Positions 1-9,030 of a stretch of 64,000 bases of DNA are shown piece by piece. The translations under genes and the position numbers were made by a program. Within the stretch, counting starts at the first letter, position 1; every line of letters starts with the position of its first letter. Under the pieces are notes generated by a model that saw nothing but the letters and a program-made list of their open reading frames with translations, was not told the DNA's origin and did not search any database. Source of the DNA: Anaerostipes amylophilus (lineage in GTDB: Bacteria > Bacillota > Clostridia > Lachnospirales > Lachnospiraceae); the NCBI RefSeq assembly GCF_025567365.1, contig NZ_JAOQJG010000006.1:62001-126000 (forward strand). Reading direction: 5' to 3'.

Positions 1-294
1 AGAAATACGAAACCACATTTCGAGAAAGTCGGAATCCCATGTCCAATGTGTGGCGGAGAAGTCGTCTTAAAGAAAACGAAAAAAGGAAGAAAATATTACG
101 GATGCGAAAACAATCCGGAATGCGAATTTATGTCATGGCAGAAACCATCCACAGTCAAATGTGAGAAATGCGGAAGCTATATGATCGAAAAAGGAAAGAA
201 GCTGGTATGTTCCAATAAAGAATGTGGATTCGTATGCAGCATGCCAGAAGAAGCAAAAGAGAAAGAAACTTCCGGGGAGTCAGTTTCAGAATAA
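1..294 (+). CDS. topA: DNA topoisomerase I, C-terminal zinc-finger end (partial)
   Basis: The reading frame is open from the first base, so only the last 97 residues are present. It shows two C4 zinc-ribbon modules: CPMC followed about 18 residues later by CENNPEC, then CEKC and CSNKEC. These are the DNA-binding repeats at the end of bacterial type IA topoisomerases, which relax negative supercoils. Position directly before codY matches the topA-codY order common in Clostridia. The internal ATG at 46 is not the true start. The identification rests on the finger spacing and on synteny, since the catalytic part lies outside the window. Confidence 0.85.
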   Translation, partial: RNTKPHFEKVGIPCPMCGGEVVLKKTKKGRKYYGCENNPECEFMSWQKPSTVKCEKCGSYMIEKGKKLVCSNKECGFVCSMPEEAKEKETSGESVSE

Positions 295-309
295 GGAGAT
301 AAAATATAG

Positions 310-1077
310 ATGAGTAGTATACAGTTACTAGATAAAACAAGAAAGATCAACAAATTACTTCATAACAATAATTCACAGAAAGTTGTATTTAACGACATCT
401 GTAAAGTCTTAACAGAAGTTATGAATTCCAATGTCCTTGTGATCAGCAAAAAAGGAAAGATCCTAGGAAAAAATGAAGCAGACCACATCGAAGTCCTTCA
501 TCAGCTGATCTCAGGAAATGTCAAAGATTATGTTGATTTTTCATTAAATGAAAGACTATTAACGATCCTTTCCACAAATGAAAACGTCAGCCTTTCCACT
601 TTAGGATTTGAGTCAGATATTGACGATTATTATGCGATCATTGCACCAATCGATATCGCAGGGGAAAGATTCGGAACATTATTTATGTACCGCCAGAGGG
701 AAAATTATTCCATTGATGATATTATTTTAGCAGAGTATGGAACAACCGTTGTCGGACTTGAAATGTTAAGATCCGTAAGCGAAGAAGTGGAACAGGAGCG
801 AAGAAAGAAAGGAATCGTAGATTCCGCGATCAGTACTTTATCCTTCACAGAACACAAAGCAGTGCTTCATATTTTAGAAGAATTAGAAGGAAATGAAGGA
901 GTCTTAGTCGCAAGCAAGATTGCAGACAGATTCGGGATCACGAGATCCGTTGTCGTAAACGCATTAAGAAAACTAGAGAGTGCCGGAGTTGTCGAGACAA
1001 GATCTTCCGGTATGAAAGGAACCTATATTAAGGTAGTGAATGACTTTATATTTGACGAGATCACAAAGCTTGATTAA
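310..1077 (+). CDS. codY: GTP- and branched-chain amino acid-sensing global repressor CodY
   Basis: This 255-residue protein has the normal CodY length and plan: an N-terminal GAF-type effector domain (about 1-155) that senses isoleucine/valine, then a C-terminal winged helix whose recognition segment includes RFGITRSVVVNALRKL (about 210-225). CodY represses nutrient-acquisition, amino-acid and virulence genes while GTP and branched-chain amino acids are plentiful. The start follows an AAGGAG site by 10 bases. It sits 15 bp after topA and is probably cotranscribed with it. The identification is firm. Confidence 0.96.
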   Translation: MSSIQLLDKTRKINKLLHNNNSQKVVFNDICKVLTEVMNSNVLVISKKGKILGKNEADHIEVLHQLISGNVKDYVDFSLNERLLTILSTNENVSLSTLGFESDIDDYYAIIAPIDIAGERFGTLFMYRQRENYSIDDIILAEYGTTVVGLEMLRSVSEEVEQERRKKGIVDSAISTLSFTEHKAVLHILEELEGNEGVLVASKIADRFGITRSVVVNALRKLESAGVVETRSSGMKGTYIKVVNDFIFDEITKLD

Positions 1078-1103
1078 TTCTTTTATAATTAATGAAAAAG
1101 TTC

Positions 1104-1132
1104 TTGCAAAGAAGGACAAGGTCTGATATACT
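1104..1132 (+). promoter_or_regulatory. Sigma-A-type promoter of rpsB-tsf
   Basis: TTGCAA (1104-1109) and TATACT (1127-1132) are separated by exactly 17 bp, and a TG one base before the -10 makes it an extended -10 promoter. It lies about 100 bp before rpsB and just upstream of the structured leader. Confidence 0.8.
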
Positions 1133-1152
1133 GTCATAGGTAAAAATAAACA

Positions 1153-1208
1153 CGCTATTGGAATTCTGATAAGTGCCCAAGTGGTTTGTCAGAACGATGA
1201 AAATAGCG
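1153..1208 (+). promoter_or_regulatory. Structured rpsB leader (probable S2 autoregulatory site)
   Basis: CGCTATT (1153-1159) pairs with AATAGCG (1202-1208), and inside that TTCTGA (1164-1169) pairs with TCAGAA (1189-1194). This makes a two-tier stem in the 5' UTR, just before the AAGGAG site. Ribosomal-protein operons are commonly controlled by such leaders binding their own product. The pairing is seen directly; the role is inferred. Confidence 0.6.
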
Positions 1209-1234
1209 GAAGCAAAAACTAAAGGAGATTTAAA

Positions 1235-1957
1235 ATGAGCGTTATTTCAATGAAACAGTTACTTGAAGCAGGTGTACATTTCGGACATCAGACAAGAAGA
1301 TGGAACCCTAAAATGGCACCATACATCTACACAGAGCGTAATGGTATCCATATCATCGACTTACAGAAATCTGTAGGAATGGTTGACGATGCTTACAATG
1401 CAGTAAAAGAATGTGTAGCACAGGGTGGAAAGATTCTGTTCGTAGGAACAAAGAAACAGGCTCAGGATTCTATTCAGGCTGAAGCAGAACGTTGTGGAAT
1501 GTTCTACGTAAACCAGAGATGGTTAGGTGGAATGATGACTAACTTCAAAACAATCGAATCTAGAATCGCTAGACTGAAAAAGATCAAAGAGATGGAAGAA
1601 GACGGAACATTTGACGTACTTCCAAAGAAAGAAGTTATCGAACTTAACAAAGAAAAAGACAAATTACAGAAGAACTTAGGTGGAATCGAAGAAATGGGTG
1701 GACTTCCAGACATGATCTTCGTTGTAGACCCTAAGAAAGAAAGCATCTGTGTACAGGAAGCACATACTTTAGGAATTCCTCTTGTTGGAATCGCAGATAC
1801 AAACAGCGATCCTGAAGAATTAGATTATATCATCCCAGGAAACGATGATGCGATCCGTGCAGTAAAACTGATCACATCTGCTATGGCTGATGCAGTTATC
1901 GAAGCAAACCAGGGAATCGATGCAGACTCTGAAGAAGTTGCAGAAGACGCTGAATAA
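1235..1957 (+). CDS. rpsB: 30S ribosomal protein S2
   Basis: The 240-residue product has the S2 signature HFGHQTRRWNPKM near the N-terminus, the central coiled-coil insertion (about 100-150), and the DPKKE and TNSDPE segments typical of the family. S2 joins the small subunit late and is needed for S1 binding. The start follows AAAGGAG. It lies behind its own promoter and leader and is followed after 36 bp by tsf, the conserved rpsB-tsf operon. Confidence 0.97.
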   Translation: MSVISMKQLLEAGVHFGHQTRRWNPKMAPYIYTERNGIHIIDLQKSVGMVDDAYNAVKECVAQGGKILFVGTKKQAQDSIQAEAERCGMFYVNQRWLGGMMTNFKTIESRIARLKKIKEMEEDGTFDVLPKKEVIELNKEKDKLQKNLGGIEEMGGLPDMIFVVDPKKESICVQEAHTLGIPLVGIADTNSDPEELDYIIPGNDDAIRAVKLITSAMADAVIEANQGIDADSEEVAEDAE

Positions 1958-1993
1958 TTTATTCACACTTTCAATTTAGGAGGAAAAAGAATC

Positions 1994-2923
1994 ATGGCTA
2001 TCACAGCAGCAATGGTAAAAGAATTAAGAGAAATGACTGGTGCCGGAATGATGGATTGTAAGAAAGCTCTTACAAACACAGACGGAGACATGGACGCAGC
2101 AGTTGAATTTTTAAGAGAAAACGGTCTTGCAAAAGCAGCAAAGAAAGCTGGACGTATCGCAGCTGAAGGACTTGTTGCAGTAGCAGTATCTGAAGATGCA
2201 AAAGAAGCAGCAATCGTTGAAGTTAACTCTGAAACAGACTTCGTAGCTAAGAATGATACATTCAGAACATATGTAGCAGAAGTAGCTGATCAGGCTCTTA
2301 CAACAAAAGCAGCTGATATCGAAGGATTCTTAGCAGAAGAATCTAAAGCAGAAGCTGGAAAAACTGTAAAAGAAGCATTAGATGGTAAGATCGCCGTTAT
2401 CGGAGAAAACTTAAACATCCGTAGATTCGCTAAAGTATCTGCAGCAGACGGATTTGTTGCATCTTACATCCACGCTGGTGGAAAAATCGGTGTATTAGTA
2501 GAAGTTGCTACAGACGTAGTTAACGACGAGATCAAAGAGATGGCTAAAAACGTAGCAATGCAGGTTGCAGCTATTTCTCCAAAATACACAAGCAGAGATG
2601 AAGTTTCTAAAGATTACATCGAGCATGAAACAGAAATCTTAAAAGTTCAGGCTATGAACGAAAACCCAGACAAACCAGAAAACATCATCGAAAAGATGAT
2701 CGTTGGACGTCTGAACAAAGAATTAAAAGAAGTATGTCTGTTAGATCAGGCTTATGTTAAAGCTGAAGATGGAAAACAGGCAGTTGGAAAATACGTAGAA
2801 CAGGTTGCTAAAGCAAACGGAGCTAATGTTACAATCAAAGGATTCGTTCGTTTTGAAACTGGTGAAGGTATTGAAAAGAAAGAAGAAGACTTTGCGGCTG
2901 AGGTTGCTGCTCAGTTGAAATAA
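1994..2923 (+). CDS. tsf: Translation elongation factor Ts
   Basis: A 309-residue protein with the N-terminal UBA-like helix motif EMTGAGMMDCKKAL and the core motif EVNSETDFVAKN. EF-Ts exchanges GDP for GTP on EF-Tu. The start follows AGGAGG. No strong terminator is visible within 60 bp of the stop. This is the last chromosomal housekeeping gene before the assembly gap. Confidence 0.97.
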   Translation: MAITAAMVKELREMTGAGMMDCKKALTNTDGDMDAAVEFLRENGLAKAAKKAGRIAAEGLVAVAVSEDAKEAAIVEVNSETDFVAKNDTFRTYVAEVADQALTTKAADIEGFLAEESKAEAGKTVKEALDGKIAVIGENLNIRRFAKVSAADGFVASYIHAGGKIGVLVEVATDVVNDEIKEMAKNVAMQVAAISPKYTSRDEVSKDYIEHETEILKVQAMNENPDKPENIIEKMIVGRLNKELKEVCLLDQAYVKAEDGKQAVGKYVEQVAKANGANVTIKGFVRFETGEGIEKKEEDFAAEVAAQLK

Positions 2924-3036
2924 TTGATTGATTCTTTGTTAGAGTTAATTTGATATTTTTTTAGTGAGTATTGAAGGGCATATATCCTTGTTTTGAGGGT
3001 GTGTGTCCTTTTTATTATTTGAAAATTTTTAGATTT

Positions 3037-3192
3037 GAATCAATATGATGGGCACATATCCTCTAATTGGTATGTGTTTCTATTGTGGATAACTTGTTAG
3101 TAGAAAGTATATGTATGATCTGGTATACTATATTATAGAAATAAAAAGACCAATGTTTAGAAATTTATTTTCTTAAATTTAATGTATGATGA
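3037..3192. repeat. 156-bp exact direct repeat, copy 1 (ends at gap)
   Basis: Every base from 3037 to the last base before the N run is repeated at 41562-41717. Copy 1 ends at a gap and copy 2 starts at a gap, which is what overlapping contig ends look like. See copy 2. Confidence 0.95.
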
Positions 3193-3213
3193 NNNNNNNN
3201 NNNNNNNNNNNNN
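3193..3213. other. Assembly gap (21 N)
   Basis: This run of N separates the tsf contig from the contig carrying the integrative element. Any reading frame drawn through it is artificial. Confidence 0.99.
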
Positions 3214-5171
3214 ATCAAACTCCAAAGAAAGATCATACTCCAGAGATCCGTAATAAGAAAGAAGCAACATGTAAAGCAGAAGGATACACAGGAGATACTT
3301 ACTGTAGTGTTTGTAATAAGAAAATAAGTGCCGGCCAAAAGATTGCAAAGCTTGACCACACTCCTGGGGAATGGGAAATTATTCAGCCGACATGTAAAAA
3401 ATATGGTATAAAACGCCGAGATTGTATCGTTTGCGGAGCATCACTGGATTTAGAAGTTCTTGAAAAGTTGGATCATACATGGAAACTTACATCTACAACC
3501 CCTGCAACGTGTGGTATTGGAGAAATTCAGCATTACAAATGCAGCGTATGTGGAGAAACAAAAGACGTAACATTAGATAACCCATTAAGCCATACATGGG
3601 ATAGTGGTAAGGTTAGCAAAAAACCAACTTGTACGGAAACAGGAATCAAGACATACACCTGTACAAACTGTGGTACAACGAGAGAAGAAATCATTGAATC
3701 TACCGGTCATCTACATAAGGAAACAAAAGATCAGAAAGCAGCGACTTGTACAGAAGATGGATATACCGGTGATATCTATTGCAGTGATTGTGGCACAAAA
3801 CTGGAATCTGGAACAGTGATCAATAAATTAGGTCATACCTGGGATAACGGAGTTATCACAAAAGAAGCTACGGAAACAGAAGAAGGTGTTAAAACTTATA
3901 CCTGCAAGACATGTGGAGCAACAAAGACAGAAAAGATTCCAGTTACATCCCACCATTGGGATCAGGGAACGATCACAAAGAAAGCAACTTGTACAGAAAA
4001 CGGAGAAAAAACGTATCATTGTACGGATGCAGACTGTGATAAAACATATGTAGAAACGATTCCTGCCACTGGGCATCAGCATACAGAAGTCCGCGATAAA
4101 AAAGAAGTAACTTGTGAAGAAGATGGTTACACAGGTGACACTTATTGCAAGGATTGTGGTCAGCTGATCAGTAAAGGAGCAGTAGTGAAAGCCACTGGAC
4201 ATTCTTGGGATAGTGGAAAAGTAACCGAAGCTGCGACTTGTAAGAAAGAAGGAACAAAAACCTACACCTGCAAGAACTGTGGAGAAACAAAAACAGAATC
4301 CATTCCTAAGACAGAACATCAGTGGAACGATGGAGAAATTACAAAAGAGGCTACCTGTGCAGAAGAAGGAGTGAAGACTTATACATGCAGCATTTGTAAA
4401 GATACAAAGGCAGAAGTGATTCCAAAGAAAGAACACAGCTTCGATGAAGGAAAGATCCAGAAAGAAGCTACTTGTGAAAAAGATGGTTCTAAGACATACA
4501 CTTGTGCAGACTGCAAAGGAACAAAGACAGAGACGATTCCAGCGACTGGACACAAGTTTGATTCCTGGAAGACTGTAAAAGCCCAGAGTATCTACAGCGG
4601 AGCTGTACAGGAACGTATCTGTAATGCCTGTGGTAAAAAAGAAACCAGAGTTATTGGAAGCAAGTTAAAACCTGTTTTGAAAGTCAATGCATCATTCTTA
4701 AAGCTGAAACGCAAACAGTCAACAAAGAAATTTGTGGTAAGCAGACTTGCAAAAGGGGATTTCGTAAAGACTTGGACAAGCAGCAACAAGAAGATTGTGA
4801 AAATTTCTGGAAGTAAAAACGGAACATGCACGATCAAAGCCGGAAATAAAACGGGAAAAGCAAAGATCACGATCACACTGGCAAGTGGACTGAAAAAGAC
4901 AATAAATGTTACGGTTCAGAAAAACGCTGTTACTTGCACATCCATTAAAAATGTACCAAAGAAGCTGAATCTAAAGCGTAAGAAATCTTATCAGCTAAGA
5001 CCAGTGATCGAACCGATCACTTGCACACAAAAGGTAAAATACAAAACATCCAACAAAAAGATTGCTAAGGTCAATTCAAAAGGAAAGATCACAGCTGTCA
5101 AAAAAGGAACAGCAAAGATTACGATCAGTGTTGGTAAGAAAAAGATGGTGTGCAAGGTTGTAGTTAAATAG
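3214..5171 (+). CDS. Secreted Cys-rich repeat protein with Ig-like Big2 domains, 5' end missing
   Basis: About 650 residues are present; the start is lost in the gap. The first 460 or so consist of roughly nine repeats of 40-50 residues, each with a TC-x6-GxKTYTC-xxCG core and a following GH or EH-W segment. The paired CxxC give them a zinc-ribbon-like look. The last 170 residues contain two Big_2-like Ig folds with the ending KGTAKITIS. No LPXTG motif or C-terminal membrane helix is present. This plan is common in surface or secreted proteins of Lachnospiraceae. Function is unknown; adhesion or matrix binding is the usual guess. Confidence 0.7.
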
Positions 5172-5194
5172 CAAAAAGAAGCAAGATATAGAAT

Positions 5195-5235
5195 AAGAAG
5201 CACCAGAACGTAATCATTGGTGCTTCTTGTTTATT
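5195..5235 (+). terminator. Rho-independent terminator of the surface repeat protein
   Basis: AAGAAGCACCA (5195-5205) pairs perfectly with TGGTGCTTCTT (5218-5228) and is followed by a T-rich tract. Confidence 0.85.
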
Positions 5236-5245
5236 TTTTGTGTGT

Positions 5246-5449
5246 TTATAGATAGATTAGCCAAAAGGCTAAAAACATACACAACAGGGAAATAAATACA
5301 CATATGGGTAGCAAACGTTTTTGTACCAAAGCAGTTATATAAAGTGGAATTAAGATTATTAACAGTATTCTTACCAATCGGATAATCCCATACTTTAATA
5401 GTAACTTAAATGCCCAGTTTGCAATGGATATAATAAATTTTTTTAACAT
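5246..5449 (-). CDS. Small membrane protein, unknown function
   Basis: This 67-residue protein starts MLKKFIIS and has two long hydrophobic segments separated by a short basic turn (VQKR). The ATG at 5449 follows GGAG at an 8-base distance, which favours it over the longer frame starting at 5467. It is transcribed away from the gene at 5594. It is not recognised. Tiny toxin-like membrane proteins look like this, but nothing proves that here. Confidence 0.5.
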   Translation of the reverse strand: MLKKFIISIANWAFKLLLKYGIIRLVRILLIILIPLYITALVQKRLLPICVFISLLCMFLAFWLIYL

Positions 5450-5593
5450 CGTGTAGTCTCCTTTCAAAATTCAATTATTACAATGTAAATATGAAAGATG
5501 ACAGGAAGAATAACTGCCACGAAATTTGCAATTAATATCATCTTCTTTACATAGAACGTATGTTCCTGTATAATGCCATTATGAGGTGATGAT

Positions 5594-5911
5594 ATGTTAG
5601 ATGTAAAAGAACTAGAAAAAACAAAGCTGGTAAATATAGTTGGAGAAATTCCAGACGTAAGGTTACAGATCTTAGAGTGTAACGGTGACATTAAAGAATT
5701 TAGATTAAGAGAAATGAAGATTGCAGGAGCAAGAACAGAAATAGACAAGTCAAATCGAGAATACTATTGTGTTTATTACAAAGGAGTTGTAGAAATATTA
5801 AATCGATTTCATATAAACAGCTATAAGAAAATATTTAAGTATGTTGTGAAAAATAAGAAATGGTTTATATGCGGAGAGTACAATGATATAATGAAAGCAC
5901 ATAAAAATTAA
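5594..5911 (+). CDS. Hypothetical protein preceding a HipA-like kinase
   Basis: A 105-residue soluble protein with a GAGGTGAT ribosome site. It has alternating charged and hydrophobic strands and a Tyr/Lys-rich C-terminus. It ends 19 bp before the HipA-like gene on the same strand, so the two are probably one operon. In HipBA systems the small upstream partner is an HTH antitoxin, but no helix-turn-helix is evident here, so antitoxin is only one possibility. Confidence 0.55.
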   Translation: MLDVKELEKTKLVNIVGEIPDVRLQILECNGDIKEFRLREMKIAGARTEIDKSNREYYCVYYKGVVEILNRFHINSYKKIFKYVVKNKKWFICGEYNDIMKAHKN

Positions 5912-5930
5912 AAGCAGAGAGGGAATAACA

Positions 5931-7148
5931 ATGTTTTTAGAAAATGAATTTTATTTGATGAATAAAGACGATAAAATATTAAAATTTACCTGCGATAATT
6001 CTCCTCTTGGTGTAAGTTTTCAGGAAGAAGAATCATATTTAGAAATAAGACCATATGGATATGATGGAATTGGTTCATGGATCAGTCAAAGACAAGCTCC
6101 GAAGCATCGACAATATATTGCAGATCTTTTAAGAATGTGTGGCTGCTATAATTTGGATGGCTTCATAAGAGTTACACATGCATTATCCTTAAATGATACA
6201 TTCTGGATCAAACCAATAGATAGTTCTTTAAAATGGAAAAATGTATCACTGTATGAGAATCAGTTCGATGAAACAATTGCTAAAATTGCATTTGAAGGTG
6301 GATTATATGGAAAAGAATTTACAACAACATCACCAGAGTTTGGCACATCAGGAAGTTTTGCAAAATGCTGGGTAAAAGAAGATGATGGAATCTATCTTTT
6401 AAAGCGAGGCAGCGAAGGAGCAAGAAATGCAGGATTAGAACCATATTCGGAAATGTATTCATCTCAAATTGCCAAAATAATCTGTAGAGATGCAGTAGCA
6501 TATGATGTCGAAAAATACCATAATAAAATAGCATCCAAATGTAAGTTGTTTACATCTGAACAAGAAGGCTATGTACCTATTACAAAATTTTTTGGAAAGC
6601 TTGTTTCAGTAAAAGATATTTTGGGAAAATTTCAAGAATACAATTGTGAGGAAGACTTCCGAAGAATGATAGTCTTGGATGCATTAATATTAAATACAGA
6701 TCGACATATGGGTAATTATGGTTTTATGGTAGATAATAGAACCATGCAAATAAAAAGAATGGCACCAATGTTTGATCATAATCAGGCACTTCTTCCATAT
6801 GCAGAGCAGGAAGATTTTCAAAATCTTGATCTTTATTTAGCTTCACGGCCAACACAGATCGGAGAAGATTTTAATGAGATTGCTAATGCACTGTTAACTC
6901 CAGAGATCCGTAGTGATCTGAAGAACTTAAGAGGATTTAAGTTTGAAAAAAATGGAGAATTTGATCTTCCGGAAAATCGACTGGAGCAACTAAATAAATT
7001 AATCGATCGACAAATTGATGGGATTCTTGAATGTAAGCGTTTATATATTCCAACGAATGAATATGAAAAAGCTAGATATGAGCAAGAACAGTATAATGAT
7101 AAATTACCTTCAGATTCGTATGAAATAGAAGACGAACTGGAGATATAA
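5931..7148 (+). CDS. HipA-like Ser/Thr kinase-fold protein
   Basis: The 405-residue protein has a HipA-type C-terminal kinase region. LNTDRHMGNYGFM (about 260-272) supplies the catalytic Asp, His and Asn, and MFDHNQ supplies the metal-binding Asp. An N-terminal region of about 100 residues precedes a probable glycine-rich segment (FGTSGSFAKCW) and a Lys-containing strand (YLLKRG). HipA kinases phosphorylate glutamyl-tRNA synthetase or other targets and cause dormancy. The family call is reasonable. Target and toxicity are unknown. A terminator follows directly. Confidence 0.7.
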   Translation: MFLENEFYLMNKDDKILKFTCDNSPLGVSFQEEESYLEIRPYGYDGIGSWISQRQAPKHRQYIADLLRMCGCYNLDGFIRVTHALSLNDTFWIKPIDSSLKWKNVSLYENQFDETIAKIAFEGGLYGKEFTTTSPEFGTSGSFAKCWVKEDDGIYLLKRGSEGARNAGLEPYSEMYSSQIAKIICRDAVAYDVEKYHNKIASKCKLFTSEQEGYVPITKFFGKLVSVKDILGKFQEYNCEEDFRRMIVLDALILNTDRHMGNYGFMVDNRTMQIKRMAPMFDHNQALLPYAEQEDFQNLDLYLASRPTQIGEDFNEIANALLTPEIRSDLKNLRGFKFEKNGEFDLPENRLEQLNKLIDRQIDGILECKRLYIPTNEYEKARYEQEQYNDKLPSDSYEIEDELEI

Positions 7149-7158
7149 AAGATAATGA

Positions 7159-7197
7159 CAGGAGCTATCTTAGGTAAAAGTAAAGATAGCTCCTGCT
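7159..7197 (+). terminator. Terminator after the HipA-like gene
   Basis: CAGGAGCTATCTT (7159-7171) pairs with AGATAGCTCCTG (7184-7195), followed by a mixed T/G tract. Confidence 0.7.
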
Positions 7198-7218
7198 TGT
7201 TGTTGTAAAACAAAGTAA

Positions 7219-7243
7219 CTTATGTTCCCAAGGAACATAAGTC
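7219..7243. repeat. 25-bp palindromic site a
   Basis: ACTTATGTTCC, spacer CAA, GGAACATAAGT: perfect 11-bp arms around three bases. First of nine copies between 7.2 and 12.3 kb. It opens the module with hairpin copy 1 and the DUF5688-like gene. Confidence 0.9.
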
Positions 7244-7269
7244 GAAATATAAAAATCCCCTTCTCGAAC

Positions 7270-7293
7270 GGTTCCCTAGGGAACCCCTTTTTT
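7270..7293 (+). terminator. Terminator in cassette leader, copy 1
   Basis: GGTTCCC (7270-7276) pairs with GGGAACC (7279-7285) and ends in six T. The same block, including the preceding CCCCTTCTCGAAC, recurs at 9415 and, degraded, at 10383, each shortly after a 25-bp palindrome. It probably insulates the module from upstream transcription. Confidence 0.7.
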
Positions 7294-7316
7294 CTCCAAC
7301 CACCGTATTCAAATAT

Positions 7317-7576
7317 TCACCTCACTTTCCATTGATTGCTTTGTTCTATTTACTTTCTAAGTCCTCACTTATCAGGTTTGCTAATGTGCATCATAGCAGA
7401 TAACTATACCATTGCAAGGGACGTTCCTTAATGCTCACAAGCAGTGCTTGTTCCGCTTACCACTTATCCCCTTGCAATGGTATAGTTATCTGCTATTTAA
7501 AATGCACGCAAACCCGAAAGATAAGTGAAGACTCAGAAAATAAATGGAACAAAGCAATCAATGGAAAGTGAGGTGA
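7317..7576 (-). ncRNA. Long hairpin element, copy 1 (candidate structured RNA)
   Basis: The outer arms 7317-7346 and 7547-7576 are perfect 30-bp complements. Pairing continues inward through 7348-7373 with 7520-7545 and through an apical stem around GCAGATAACTATACCATTG. The loop of about 50 nt holds a small hairpin (ACAAGC, AGT, GCTTGT). Most non-Watson-Crick positions become G-U only on the minus strand, which suggests a minus-strand transcript. Copy 2 (10442-10644) keeps the fold with different arm sequences. The family is not recognised. Folded single-stranded DNA (a cruciform or recombination substrate) is an alternative. No ORF in it looks real. Confidence 0.6.
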
Positions 7577-7716
7577 CTATAGACGTGAAACGATTGTTTC
7601 CGAAAAACAAAATACGCTCCCCGTGCAGAAAAAGATCAGATCTTGAAAATAAATATTTTCAGGTCTGGAGATAATGAACCAAATGATTTAAATGATTATT
7701 ATAAGGAGAAAAGAAA

Positions 7717-8526
7717 ATGACAAAAAACGATATTATCAATGAATTAAATGAGATGGGATATAAAGTGAAAGAACAATATGTCATGAAAAATGGAGTTAAG
7801 ATGCTTGGAATTAGTATTATTGATTCTGACAGATATATGATACCAGTATTTTATGCAGAAGATATAATAATGAAAGCAGAGCAAACAGGAGCAACAGTAA
7901 AAGATATTGTAAATGAAATGCTTCAAATTCATAATGATGCAGTACGTGAAAGTGAAGAATTAAATAAACCATTATACTTTAATAGAGAGGAGTTTCTGAA
8001 ACGAATTTATGTAGGAGTTCAAAAAGAAAGTACGGAAGATATCATAAAAAGTAAGACAGAATTTGATGGGATTGAAAAATATTTGTTTTTGAGAATTGAA
8101 GGATTAAATGGTTTAATTGGTTCAGCAAAAATTTATAAAAGAATGTTAGAAAATGCAGATGTTGAGGAATCTGAAGCATGGAAAATAGCAGAAGAAAATG
8201 TAAGGAAAGAAACACAACTTGTAGAAATATTAGCACCCCCAACAATGCTTGAAGATGAAAATGAAATGTTTATAATTTCAAATAAATTATATTATAGAGG
8301 GGCATCAGCAGTATTGGACAAAAAAGTGATGAAAGCTTTTTCAGAAATGGTAGGTACAAAGAAAATCATGGTACTTCCATCTTCTATCCATGAAATGATT
8401 TTACTTCCATATCATGAAAGTGAATATGATGTGGAGATATGTTCCGAGATTGTTAAAATTACAAATGAAAATGAAGTAGAGCCAACAGAACAATTGGCGG
8501 ACAGAGCATATATTATTGAAGTCTAA
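7717..8526 (+). CDS. DUF5688-like protein
   Basis: The 269-residue protein follows an AAGGAG site. Its C-terminal half has the features I associate with DUF5688, a family frequent in Lachnospiraceae mobile regions: ISNKLYYRGASAVL and PSSIHEMILLP (about 180-235). Biochemical role is unknown. It is the only gene of the module bounded by palindromic sites a and b and lies 140 bp after the long hairpin. The second half of the protein supports the family better than the first. Confidence 0.6.
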   Translation: MTKNDIINELNEMGYKVKEQYVMKNGVKMLGISIIDSDRYMIPVFYAEDIIMKAEQTGATVKDIVNEMLQIHNDAVRESEELNKPLYFNREEFLKRIYVGVQKESTEDIIKSKTEFDGIEKYLFLRIEGLNGLIGSAKIYKRMLENADVEESEAWKIAEENVRKETQLVEILAPPTMLEDENEMFIISNKLYYRGASAVLDKKVMKAFSEMVGTKKIMVLPSSIHEMILLPYHESEYDVEICSEIVKITNENEVEPTEQLADRAYIIEV

Positions 8527-8530
8527 TATA

Positions 8531-8555
8531 ACTTATGTTCCTAGGGAACATAAGT
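8531..8555. repeat. 25-bp palindromic site b
   Basis: ACTTATGTTCC, TAG, GGAACATAAGT; perfect arms. It starts 4 bp after the stop of the DUF5688-like gene. Confidence 0.9.
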
Positions 8556-8572
8556 AGAAATGTAAATTAAAG

Positions 8573-8610
8573 CTATCCAATGGAATTATAAAATTGATTC
8601 CATTGGATAG
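8573..8610. terminator. Perfect 14-bp hairpin
   Basis: CTATCCAATGGAAT (8573-8586) pairs perfectly with ATTCCATTGGATAG (8597-8610) across a 10-nt loop. No strong T tract follows on either strand, so termination is only likely. It lies 17 bp after site b. Confidence 0.5.
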
Positions 8611-8713
8611 AAAAGAGATATTGTTTGCTTAAAAAGTAAGTTATGATATCATAGAATCATAAGAAATATAATTATGATATTTATGGTAATATTGTCAAAA
8701 GAAAGGGAAAGGA

Positions 8714-9025
8714 ATGAATATAGAAATATATCAAAAATTATGTGCTGAATCAAAAATTCTTTGGACACAACATTGTTTACAACGAATGCAGGAGAGAGAT
8801 ATTAGTCGGGCTGATGTAAAAAATGGAATTGCAACGGGTGAAATTATAGAAGATTATCCAGAGGATTATCCCAATCCTAGTTGTTTGATTTTTGGATATA
8901 ATGTAAAAGGACGTATTTTGCATATTGTTGCAGGCTGTGATAATATAAATATATACATTATCACGGTATATTATCCAGATACAAAGAAATTTGAAGATGA
9001 TTTAAAGACTCGAAGAAAGAGGTGA
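8714..9025 (+). CDS. DUF4258-type small protein, probable toxin of a TA pair
   Basis: A 103-residue protein. The pattern HCLQRMQERDISRADVKN, then a conserved strand (HIVAGC) and ITVYYP near the end, matches DUF4258 proteins, which adopt a RelE/BrnT-like fold. The next gene starts 5 bp later and encodes a YgiT-type zinc-finger protein, a common antitoxin partner. The pair fills the module between sites b and c. Toxin activity is inferred from family and context. Confidence 0.65.
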   Translation: MNIEIYQKLCAESKILWTQHCLQRMQERDISRADVKNGIATGEIIEDYPEDYPNPSCLIFGYNVKGRILHIVAGCDNINIYIITVYYPDTKKFEDDLKTRRKR

Positions 9026-9030
9026 GAAAT

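Noticed and set aside
3157..3359. Minus-strand frames through the first gap
   Set aside because: They depend on N bases.
3828..4553. 241-codon minus-strand frame
   Set aside because: It is antisense to the Cys-rich repeat protein and reflects the repeat composition.
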